A DNA stretch of 64,000 bases, from positions 71,622,355-71,686,354 of the forward strand of contig NC_016131.3 in NCBI RefSeq assembly GCF_000005505.3. The letters run 5' to 3'. Below the pieces are notes generated by a model. That model was not told where the DNA came from. It did no database searches and saw only the letters and a program-made list of their open reading frames with translations. The first letter of the stretch is position 1. Every line of letters starts with the position of its first letter. The DNA is from Brachypodium distachyon. Taxonomy: Eukaryota > Streptophyta > Magnoliopsida > Poales > Poaceae. Of this stretch, positions 12,104 through 24,600 are shown piece by piece. Position numbers and translations under genes: made by a program.

Positions 12104-12380
12104 TAGACTGACTAGCTGGAGTCGGGCCGGTGGCGCTCTGCTGATTATTAACTTAGACTTGGGCTGCTACTTCATCACATTAGATTAAGCTGAGATGGGC
12201 CTTCTCGTCTTGGGTTTGGGTTTGCTAACTGCTGGTTACACGTGCGCGTCGAGCTGGATCGAGGCGGGAGACGCCCTCGCATGGGAATTGGAAGACGAGG
12301 GGCGAGGGCAGCGTGAGTGGGCGGGGTAGCGGGCGCCGCTGCAGCGGCTTACGTGGGGAACGCCGCTGCCTAGTCTGGTC

Positions 12381-12442
12381 CTTAAAAATAGATATATTCA
12401 AATTTAGGCAAATTTGAGACAAGTAATATGGGTCGGAGGGAG
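12381..12442. mobile_element. Truncated Stowaway MITE upstream of TOP3A
   Basis: Only the right arm is present. It ends in GGTCGGAGGGAG followed by TA, with the usual inner phrase 'CAAATTTGAGACAAGTAATATG'-like. It lies about 190 bp before the TOP3A start codon. Confidence 0.7.
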
Positions 12443-12629
12443 TACTAAATTTTTTTTTCCGCTTAAAACTAAAGGAGAAAATTTCCGACCCAAAAAATCC
12501 AATTGTCTGGAGCGTTGGAGCCCCTCCGCCGACCCAAAATTTTCAAAAACCAATCCCGAAAAGCCGAAACCTCCCGCCCTTTCCCCGTGCCCCCTCCAAC
12601 CCTCGAGGCTCGAGACTCCTCCTCTCGCG

Positions 12630-15600
12630 ATGCATCCGAGCGGCGGCGGCGGCGGCGCGATCCGCGTGCTGAACGTCGCAGAGAAGCCGTCAGTTGCCAA
12701 GTCCGTGGCGGAGATCCTGTCGCGCAGGGCGATGCAGTCGCGGCCGGGCCGGTCCAGGTACAACCGCATCTTCGAGTTCAACTACGCCATTGGCGGCCAG
12801 GCCTGCCACATGCTCGTCACCTCCGTCACGGGCCACCTCATGGAGCTCGACTTCGACGACCGCTACCGCCGCTGGTACTCCTGCGACCCCGTGGAGCTCT
12901 TCCACGCCCCCGTCCGCAAGGCCGTCCCCCAGGTAAACAGCTCTCTGCCTCCCTCTCTCGCCCATTTCGCCGAACAGTTTGTGCGCGCGGAAACATGACC
13001 TGTGAAATGGTGGTCTGTGGCGTTGATTTCGTTTGGCCCATGCACGTTCGTACGGTGTTTCGTGATATTTTAGTGCCAGCGTGTATGGAGTTGGTTGCTT
13101 TCGGCACATATGAAATATGCCTCATGGAAATTTCGTCGACCAGTGGATGTGCGGGGTGTTGTACTTGATTCCTATAATGTCTGTGGGCATGCTATACTGA
13201 AAGTGCCTAAGTTATAGTGGCAATGGATGCCTATGGCGGTTTTGTTCATGTTATTGCTTGTAAATAAGTTTATTCAACCCCACACCAAGAGATTCTATCT
13301 AGGAGTTACACAGGGGCGACTTGGTATTGATCAGTGGGATCATCTGTACTGTTTGCCAGCAGCATCAAACTGTTTCCAATCCTATAACACGTGGATGCAA
13401 TGCACTATGGGAGCAGTGATATTTGAAGTCATCATTACACTAGGAGGGGATACTAGATACTGAAGGCTAAACTTGTGATTACCGACATAACTTGGCACTT
13501 GCACAGTTGTTACTGGAAAGTGTAATCACCCCCCTTGGCAGATATAGTTCTCATTCATTCAGAAAACAGGTTACACGGACATAAAAAGTTAATTTTCACC
13601 ATAATGTAACTTCTAGCCCCCAGAGGGTTTTAGAGCAATATTTCCATATATTAAAACCTGCAGCACGTTTAGTACAGTGTGGAAGCTGAGCAAAGTAAAC
13701 CTACTAAAATGAAACTCAATGGTTCACACCAGTCTTCTGGGTGTCCTCTCCTCCAGCTTGTTCTTCATTCTTCCATTCCAGCATCAAGGGATTTGATACT
13801 GCCTCTTGGTTGTCACTTGTCAGGCACAGCTGCTTAAGCTTTGCTGGATGATATGGACACTGCTTCACGCCCAAACAGGGAAAGCACGTTATGTATAAGT
13901 GAAACTTGGATGCTGAGGCCTGAGGGCATGCGAGCATGTTTTTGTTTGGTGTTCTTCATTCATTGAATGCATCATCTATTTATTATCAGTTTGTTCTTGG
14001 GAAATTCTTCTCTCCTGAATTCATCAAGGAACATTCAAATATCGTCTGTCTAAACTGAAAATGTTCAGTTGTCTATATTTGTCCAACATGATCAGCATTA
14101 CCTTGAGTTTTTGTTCAATTGTATGATTGGGGATAGCATGAGCATGATCTTAGTGCACATTCAGATTTTTTTTGCAGTTGAGATCTATTCATAATTTTTG
14201 TTTCTTGAAGTGCAGGATAAGCTGGACATAAAAAGAACATTAGAAGAAGAAGCAAGGACATGTCAGTGGCTTGTGTTATGGCTTGATTGTGATAGAGAGG
14301 GCGAGAATATCGCATATGAAGTGGTTGAGATATGTGCAGGCGTGAACCACTGTCTCAACATCTGGAGAGCTCGATTCTCAGCTTTGATTGATAGGTATGA
14401 TGGCTCTGGATTTTTTAGTGTCTGATTGCGATTGTCTTAAAAAAAATGAACTGCAGGGAAATACATGAAGCTGTGCAACATCTTGGCAGACCCAACAAGC
14501 TATTTGCTGATGCTGTGGATGCAAGACAGGTTTGTTTCAGTTTACACTGACTGGTCACTGGTGCTTAATTCTCTTCTGTTGCAACCAAATAAGGGACGAT
14601 ACTCCAGTAGTATCTTCTAAATTATTTAGGCAAGAGATAAGATATGAATATTAAGATATGGTTTGTTAGGAAAGTAGAGATTAGTTTCTTGGATGTCAAG
14701 TCGAGTCTTCCCCATAAAAGCCCCCCCCCCCCCGCCCTGTAATCGTAATGAGGAAAGCCAAGAATATATAAATCTAATTATCCCATCCACTTCCTCCTTG
14801 CCCTTGAGATGGTGTGGCTACCTTCATAGAGCTGCCACACCTCTTTGATCCAGGGTCACCCCGTGCAGGCCCTAGAGCCATTATCCCCCATGTCATGAAT
14901 CTAGTTTATGACACAAATACTATACTACTACAGTGCTAGCAAACTGAGCACCATGAAAGTATTCTGCCACATGTTTCGGCTAATGCTGTCGCCTTGTTTA
15001 CTATTGGAATTGAAAAACCCTAAAATAAGAATCTTCCTCTTCTCAAATGAATATGCATTTGGTTGCACCTTCTTACTGTCTTGAAAAGGACAGATAAATA
15101 ATAACAAATTTTGTACAGGAAATTGACCTTCGCATAGGTGCCTCCTTCACTAGGTTTCAGACAATGCTGCTAAAAGATGCATTTGTCCTTGATGTCAGTG
15201 GAGAAGAAAGGAATATGGTTCTGAGCTATGGTCCTTGTCAGGTACTTCACAATAAAGTTTGAACCAAAGGTACTAAATGCGTATTCAGTTCTGATTTCGG
15301 TCTAAAATTTTCATTTCCTTCCAGTTTCCAACCCTAGGGTTTATTGTTGAACGTTTCTGGGAGATACAAGCTCATGAACCTGAAGAGTTTTGGACAATAA
15401 ACTGTTCTCATACATCAGATGAAGGCACTGCATCTTTTGGTTGGATGTAAGATACACTTTAGAAGTTTTCCTCATACTCTCATTACAAAAGTTGTGACTT
15501 TTATGTTGTTTTACAGACGTGGCCATTTGTTTGACTACTCATCCGCTATTGTGATCTATGAAATGTGTGTTCAAGAGCCAATGGCAACAGTGAGCCCTCA

Positions 15601-18600
15601 CATCTTTTATTTGAACACCAGAGTTACAGAATTATAAAGGTGTACATCTTTAATGACACATCAGAGGTACCTATTTTTAGCGGTTTCATTTTGTTTCATG
15701 CAGGTACAAAATGTAAGGAATCAGGAGAAACTAAAATATCCCCCATATCCACTAAGTACCTTGGAGCTTCAAAAACGTGCTTCTAGGTGCTGCAGAATGA
15801 GTTCGGAGCACACAATGAAGGTATATAAAAACTAACATCCTTTTGGCTCTTATTTTTCCTTAACAGGTTTGCGAACTAATAATTCTATAGCTTAGTGTCC
15901 TGATTGTTTTGTACTTGCGTTTGCTGGACTCTTGTCCAATCCATATTAGGTGGCGGAAGAACTTTATCAAGCTGGATTCATTAGTTACCCCAGGACAGAG
16001 ACTGACAATTTCTCTCCAAACACCGATCTACATGTAAGTTTTGAAATTTACTAGTGTGTCTCGTCCGTGTTCTTATTTTTTTTTGTCTTCATACAGTTTT
16101 GGTTCTGTATTTTGCTTTCCTCGTGGTTTCAGTGGTGTAGACTTTTGGTCTTTTTATGCTTTGCCTTGAGTTGGAGGGTTCGGGTCATCTGGATGCTCTT
16201 CTAATACAAAATGACACACATTTGGATGTATGTTCACGATTTTTTTTCTGATTATACTTTGACGTTGTGTTCCATGAGGAAGCCCAATTATGTAATTTAA
16301 CTCTGATAAGTGACAACAAACATGTTATCAAACAATTTCTCTTGTGAATGTATGTTTTAAAAAGTTTTTTTTCCCGACACCTGATAATCTTCATTGCTGA
16401 AAAACCACTAGTAAACTGTAAAAGGCATCTCCTACAATCCAATTCATACTTGCAATAAATAAACCATTTCTTTACTCTTTGTATTAATTTTCATTTGTTC
16501 ACCAGATCATGATTGCGCTGACATGATTAACTCCCTTCAACTTAGGCGATTGCACATGAACAAGTGCCGCATCCTGTCTGGGGATCATATGCTCAGCGAC
16601 TTTTGAATCCTGAAGAAAGACTCTGGAGAAACCCCAGCAATGGTGGTCATGATGACAAGGCACATCCTCCTATTCATCCAACAAAATTTACAGCTGGTGA
16701 ATCCAACTGGTCCCAAGACCACCATGTACGTAGCATACCTAAAGAGCTTAGAAATGTTTATCAGGCTCACATCAGTTTTATCGCACCTTTTCAATTTCGT
16801 TGTTTTGTTGCTCCACAAATCTAATAATATTTTGCATACCTGTTTTCTGGTGTCCAGAAAGTGTATGAGCTTGTTGTTCGCCATTTTCTTGCTTGTTGCT
16901 CCCAACCTGCAGTTGGAGCAGAGACAACTGTGGAGATTGACATTGCTGGCGAACAGTTCAATGCATCAGGGCGTGTCGTACTTGCTGTGAGCACCCTCAT
17001 ATGTTGTTGTCATCTTCCACATCTAATAATCTTTTGTCCATACTTCAAGAAACATGGAACTTTCCATATCTCCCCATTCTTTGGTCCGGAATGTTATTTA
17101 TCAGTATCAAAGCAACGTTACCCAATGTACAGAGATGATTTAACTGCCACATTTCCTCATTCCCTGGTTCTGACAATTAGTTGCACTAACATATATCTTG
17201 GAAACGAGAGCAGATTAATGTATCTCCTCATTCAAGAAATAGGAACTTGTCATATCTCCTCATTCTCTGGTCCAGAATAATATATCATCAGTAATAAAGA
17301 AACTTTACTCCATGTACAGAGCTGATGTAGTGCTAGTTGATTTCTTTGATGTTGCGACTGCTATTACGGCCAGATTGTTTCTAATATATGAGCCTGGAGC
17401 TGGAAAAACTCATCAATGCTTTAACTTCTGGAAGGGGGATCATGTGTGTCGAAGTGGATCAGATAGCTAATATGTAATTTAATAATAAATATGTGACAAA
17501 TAGTTGCTCTCCTGACATTGGTTTGTACTTAGGTAGCTTAGTTAGCAAACCAGCCTTGTTGCAGTAAAGAAGAAATGCTCTGCCCAGCAAATGCAGCAAG
17601 AAATTTTTAGATATTACTAGATTTATCATCTGTCACCAAGATTTTTGGTGCAGAAAGAGTCTTCCATTCTATTTTACATCTGGGATGTAGAAATGCTCCA
17701 TCTAATAAAAACGATTCATATTTTATCTGTAGAAAAATTACCTGGATGTTTATCGCTATGACTCATGGGGTGGTTCATTACTTCCAACATACACCATTGG
17801 ACAGCAGGTTTGCTGCATTCATTCTCCATCTTTATTTCTTAAACCTTTCTTTTATGGTATTATTGTGCCTTGTGTGCAAGCAGAGATGAAATAGTCCAAT
17901 TGGGGACTGATCTTCTAGAAAACATATTTGGAGTTGAACTCTCCATTCTTTTGATTTGTTGTCAACATGGATGATGTATACGCAAAGTTAGCAATAAATA
18001 TGGAAGCATATCAGTCAATATAATGTGAATGGATTAATTGTTCGATATTTGACAACTCTAAGTCTAACGTGACAATAATCATCCATTCTAGAGACTTTCT
18101 TGATTAATATGACCTCGCCATTTTAGATATATTAGAGACTTAGTTGCCAATATAATGTGAATGGATACTTATCGAATATAATGTGCCTTATAGAGCAGTC
18201 AATATAATGTGAATGGATTAATTGATCGATATTTCTGAACCTTTCTTAATTGTTCGATAAGGACGAAGCATATCAGTCAATATAAGTGAATATAGTGTGA
18301 ATGGATACTTTCTTGATCAATATGACCATGATCATTTTAGATCCTTTTAAATCTAATGCGACAATAATCCAAACTTCAATACAAAACCTTGCAGTTCGTT
18401 CCGACAACTTTAACGCTTGATTCAGGAGTGACTCGACCACCTCCTCTTCTTGCTGAAGCTGACCTCCTTAGCTGCATGGATAAGGTACACAACTTCTTCT
18501 TGTTATCTATGTTATAACTCTTTTCTGTTGAAATATCTTATGTATCTAAAATTGCTGAGTTGTGCAAATACCTGACTCCCAATGGTGCTATTTCCAGGCA

Positions 18601-21600
18601 GGCATCGGCACTGACGCAACCATGCATGAACATATAAAGAAGCTACTTGACCGTTGTTATGCAACCAAAGATGCAAATTCACGTTTCTCCCCAACAAATC
18701 TTGTGTGTATCATGCCAGATGAAAGCTCCTCTTATCCCATTGCATGTAGTATAATTCTGTTAATTTAAATTATGGCCACGGCTAAAATTGTGTTTGTATA
18801 CTTACATTGTAGCAACAAGTGAATTTTAGCATGTTTAGCAACCCAGAAGAAGTCTGCTTAAGAAGTCTTTGCTTGCAATATGTGATTTCTTAGTGATTTG
18901 TCTTCTTATTTATGCCGCAGCTCTTCGAAGATATATTGGAAACTCAAAATAGAAAATATTCGTGATTCTTTGACTAGGACCCTTAATAGTGCCATCCAGA
19001 TGCATACGTTGCCATGGCAACTCCATTGTCTTTTATAGAAACCACTCCTATCATCATGTGTGCTTTATCTGACACTTTGATCTGTGAAAGTAAGATGCTT
19101 ATACATTTTTGCTTATGTAACGCATGCATAATTTTGACTAGATAGCTGGAAGTGTCAATCCAGTTCATGTACTGCAAATGGCATATCTTCTGTTTTATTT
19201 CATTTAGGTTCTGAGATTGATACACATCAACGGCTGATGATTGATGAGGTGTCAATGTTTTATTTAAGAGTGTTTTCTAAGAAAAAAAAAACTGAAAGTG
19301 GGCTGTATGATAGCCATTCTCCAGTGTGCAGAAAGGACAGTTCTTAAGCCAGTTATTTTCTCATTTATTTGTGTGTAAAATGCAGGGGGAGGCGTTGGTA
19401 ATGGGTTATGATGAAATGGGGTGAGCTAAATTCTTAAATCTATGCAATTTCTGAAATTATATATGATGAAATCCCAATTCCTCAAAGAAACTGAAAATTT
19501 TAGGTACGAACTTTGGAAACCTTATTTAAGAGCAATGATGGAAGCTGACATGAAAGCAGTTAGCATTGGTACAAAGAGTAAATTGGAAGTACTTGAGGGT
19601 TGTTTGCAGCAGATGAAGGCTTGTTTTCTTGATGTAAGTTGTAGTTTCATGCAATTCTTGTCATCAATTTAGTTAACTACAGTTCCACTCAATTGCTCTG
19701 AATTTGTATTTTGTAAGTTGACCACATGGTGATCATTGGTGCAATACAGGCAAGGTCAAACAAGGTGAAGCTTCTTGATGCAATGGGAACATTCTTTGCT
19801 AGGTTTGGTAACTTGGCTTGGATCCCTGTAGCTTTCCTTTCTAGCTACACATTATAGCTTCACTTTGATTTTATTTTTATCTAGGTCAAATAGACCTCTC
19901 AATGAGACACAAAATCCCATGGAAGTTGTAAGGCCCTGTGGTGCATGCAACGACTCTGAAATGTTGCTGAAGCGAAAGCCGGTAAATTGTCTTCCAATGC
20001 ATCTTTTCAAATTTGGATGTCACACTATGTTCATGCTTGATCTTTGCTTTTCTTCACCCAGAATGGTGGTTTTATGGTTGGCTGTCGGAGCTTTCCTCAA
20101 GTAAGTAACTTGTGGTCATTTACTTAATTACCAAAAAAAATTATGGTCATGAATGAAAATGAAACAGGAAAGAACCTATCTTCCTAGAAAAGGGCATGTA
20201 GTTGTGCACCTAGAAAGTCACTGTAATGTGGGGGCGCACGTATAGGCGCCGGCCACCTAGGGCAGAGAAGGACCCAACATCTGGGTCAGCTTAGTTAATT
20301 TGAGTAATTAAGAGTCCAGATTGGAGATAGAAAGGTTTCGTCCCGTAGAAGGTTTTCCCTACTGTTTCCAATTTGATTAGGAGTCCTATTCCAATTCTGT
20401 AAGAGTCTAGCTTGATCCCTAAGTCTGTAAGGGCTATTTATAGTCCCCCCTAGTCAATCAATAAAGCAAGCAATCAAAAAACCCAAACCCTATCTTCCCC
20501 TGCGCCATGGGCGCCCCAATTCCCTGCCACGGGGCGACGAGGTTACAAGCCTCGTCCTCCCGTAGAGCACCCTTACTTCCTGCGATCTTCCTCTAATTCC
20601 CAAATTCCCCAAGCACGTGACGATTTGGTATCAGAGCAGTCGATCTCCGCTGCACCTGAAGCCATGTCGACCAGCCCCAAACAGCCCAATCCACCCAAAA
20701 CCCTAGAGGAACTCATCGCCAAGGAGCACGAAGATTTTGAGGGCGTTACTCAGAGCCTTGGCGAAGTCGCCGATGGCATCGAACTCCTTCGCAAAGACGT
20801 TACAACGACCCTTGATGCCCTCGAAGAAACTCTGCGGAAGATGCAACTGAACTACGACGATCTATCTCAGCAGCAACGGGCGCAAAATTTGGCCATCACC
20901 CGGCTGGAACGTGCCAGCCATGGTGGTCCCTCCCTCGACGCGGAGGATTCGCCGCGGGCAGCCATGCATCATGGCCCCTTCCGCCGCCCGACAGCTCCAC
21001 TCGGGGCAGGAGAAGACCGGCCACCTCGCCTCTACAAGCTCGATTTCCCCACCTACGACGGCACGAGTGACCCTTGACCCTAGCCGACGAGATGCAATCT
21101 CTTCTTCATCGGACAGCGAACTCTTGCCACTGACAAGACCTGGCTGGCGTCCTACCACCTCACGGATGTCGCTGCCCTTTGGTACGGCATCTGGAAGAGA
21201 AGATGGGGCGGCCTTCTTGGACAGAATTCGTCGACCTCATCTCCCAGCACTTCGGGCCTCCTACACGTGCCAACCCCTTCGGCGAGCTGATTTCCCTAAG
21301 GCGCACCGGCTCGGTGGCTGACTACACCCGGCAGTTCCTACAATTGGTGTCCCGTGTCAAGCTGATTCCAGACGAAGCGGAGCGCAACATATTCACCAAC
21401 AACCTCGGCGAGCCTCTCAAAACCCAGGTCGAGATGCTTTGCCCGACCACTCTCGAGGCTGCCATGGACATGGCTGTCTCCTTCGAGCATCTTGCCTCCG
21501 TAACTGCAGCAGCATGCCCCACACGCCCGAACAGGCCACCGCGTCCGCCCAATACTGCCTAGGTTGTCGCTACCGACGTGATCCCAGGAGCAGCACCCGT

Positions 21601-24600
21601 CTTCAAGAAGCTGAGCGCCGCCGAGATGGAGGAACGGCGGGCCAAGGGGCTGTGCTTCAATTGTGATGAGAAATTTGTCCGTGGGCATCGCTGCAAGCGC
21701 TTATTTTATATCGAGGTCGCCGACGAGGAGGAGGAGGAGGAGGAGAACCTCCAAATCTCACTCCTCGCCATCACCGGCGTCCGCACCAGCGACACCATGC
21801 AACTGGTGGTGCGGGTTGGGGAGCGTGAGCTCCTCGCCCTCCTCGACTCGGGCAGCACCGACAACTTCATCAGCAAGGAGTTAGCAGCACACGTTGGCGC
21901 CCCGTTCTCTACTGGTCGTCGCCTTCGGGTGACCGTCGCCAATGGAGACCACGTCACCTGCGGCGGGCTGCTTCGACACACCGCCATCGCCATCGGTCAA
22001 GAGAGCTTTGTGGTGGACCTTTATGCCATCCCATTGGGCGGCTTCGACGTCGTCTTGGGTACTCGCTGGCTCAAGACTCTTGGACCCATCCTATGGGATT
22101 TTGAGCGGCTCTACATGTCCTTCTGGCGGACAGATCACCGCGTCGAGTGGTACGGCCTCTCAGCCACGGGCCACCTCCACCATGTCCAAGTCAGCACAGC
22201 TCGTGACCTCCTCGACAACCTCCTCGCCAACTTCTCGGATGTTTTCGCCGAGCCCAAGGGGCTGCCGCCATCACGCACCCACGACCACCGCATTCGTTTG
22301 GTGCCGGGAGCCGCTTCGGTAGCTGTCCGCCCATACCGCTACCCTGCTGCCCAGAAGGACGAGCTTGAGAGGCAATGTGCAGACATGCTGGAACGTGGGC
22401 TGATTCGACGCAGCACCTCGGAGTTCTCTTCCCCGGTGCTCCTCGTCCGAAAGAGCGACGGGTCTTGGCGTTTCTGCGTCGACTACCGCGCCCTCAACAC
22501 CAACACGGTCAAAGACAAGTTTCCCATCCCCGTCGTCGACGAACTACTCGATGAGCTTAAGGGCGCCCGCTTCTTCACCAAGCTGGATCTGCGCTCTGGC
22601 TATCACCAAGTGCGCATGTGCCCGGAGGACGTACACAAGACCGCGTTCCGCACCCATGAAGGCCTCTTCGAGTTTCTCGTCATGGCCTTTGGCCTCACGA
22701 ACGCTCAGGCAACCTTCCAGGCCTTAATGAATGACGTTCTTCGTCCCTTTCTACATCAATTTGTGCTGGTCTTTTTTGATGATATTTTGGTGTACAACTC
22801 ATCTTGGTCAGACCACATCCGTCACGTCAAGGTTGTCCTGGAGCTCATGCAGCAACACCAACTCTATCTCAAGCGCTCCAAGTGTGCCTTTGGGGAGGAA
22901 TCAGTGGCGTACCTCGGCCATGTTATCTCCGCGGATGGCGTCGCCATGGACAGCCAGAAGGTGATGGCCATCATCGACTGGGCCACGCCACGATCTGTCC
23001 GTGCAGTCCGCGGCTTCCTGGGATTGGCAGGCTATTACCGCAAGTTCATCCGCGACTTCGGCGTCATGGTTGCGCCCCTCACTGCCTTGCTGAAGAAAGA
23101 CGGGTTCCTCTGGTCAGAGGAGGCTGACCGGGCGTTCCTTCAGCTGAAGACCACGCTCACCACGGCACCCGTGTTGCAGCTTCCCGACTTCACCCTCCCT
23201 CCCGTTCACCATGGAGTGTGACGCTTTAGGCTCAGGGTTTGGCGCCGTGCTGCACCAAGGCACGGGTCCTATCGCCTACTTCAGTCGCCCGATCGCTCCT
23301 CGCCATGCGCCCCTGGCAGCCTACGAGCGCGAGCTCATTGGCCTGGTCCAGGCAGTACGGCACTGGCGGCCGTACCTATGGGGTCGCTCCTTCATTGTCA
23401 AGACGGACCACTACAGCCTCAAGTTCCTCCTCGACCAGTGCCTGGCGACAATACCCCAACATCATTGGGTTGGCAAACTTTTGGGGTTCGACTTCACGAG
23501 GGAGTATAAACCTGGCCACCTTAACACGGTGGCCGACGCTCTCTCTCGACACGACTTCCCTGACGCCTGTGCCTGTGCAATCACGGGTCCCGCCTTCGAC
23601 CTCTTCGACGCTCTTCGCCAAGCAGCCCACACTGACCCTGCTCTCGTCACATTGCGTGAGCAGTTGGAGGTTGGATGGCCTTGTCACCTTCAAGCGCCGT
23701 GCGTACGTGCCCCCATCATCTCCATTGGTGGCGGATGTCCTACTGGCCGCTCACGACGAGGGCCATGAAGGCATTCAAAAATCACTTCATCGGCTTCGCC
23801 CCGACTTCCACCTTTCGCAAGCCCGTGCTGCTCTCCAGGACTACATTCGGGTTTGCATGGTGTGTCAGCGCAACAAGACCGAGCAGCTCCATCCGGCTGG
23901 TCTACTTCAGCCTTTGGCCGTGCCGTCTCATGTTTGGGAAGATATCTCCATGGACTTCATCGAAGGGCTGCCAAAGGTGGGTGGCAAAAGCGTCATCCTC
24001 ACTGTCGTTGATCGCTTCTCCAAGTATGCCCACTTTATTCCGCTGGCGCATTCCTACACTGCGGAGTCGGTGACCAAGGCCTTCTTCGCCGACATTGTTC
24101 GCCTCCATGGCGTTCCAGCCTCCATCGTCTCTGACCGCGATGTGGTTTTCACTTCCAGGTTTTGGAAAGCTCTCTTTGCAGCTTCTGGCTCTCGCCTGCA
24201 TATGAGTTCAGCATTCCACCCGCAGATGGATGGCCAGTCAAAGGCTGTCAATTGAGTCATTGCCATGTATTTGCGCTGCTTCACGGGCGACCGTCCTCGG
24301 CAGTGGCTTCATTGGCTCCCTTGGGCAGAGTATTGCTACAACACCTCCTTCCACACTGCCCTGAAGGACACGCCTTTCCATGTGGTCTATGGACGTGATC
24401 CTCTGTCTTTACGGACATATACATCGGGCAAAATCCGCAATCAAGCTGTGGAACGCAACATCGTCGACCGTGACCAGTTTTTGATTGACATCCGTGAGCG
24501 TCTGGTCCAGGCTGCCCAGCACTACAAGCATTATTATGATGGCAAGCATCGGTTGCTTTCCTTCGACGTTGGCAAATGGGCTTGGCTGCGCTTACACCAC

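Noticed and set aside
12503..13168. 221-codon frame overlapping TOP3A exon 1
   Set aside because: It is a shadow in another frame. The TOPRIM start, splice donor and phase all support the frame beginning at 12630.
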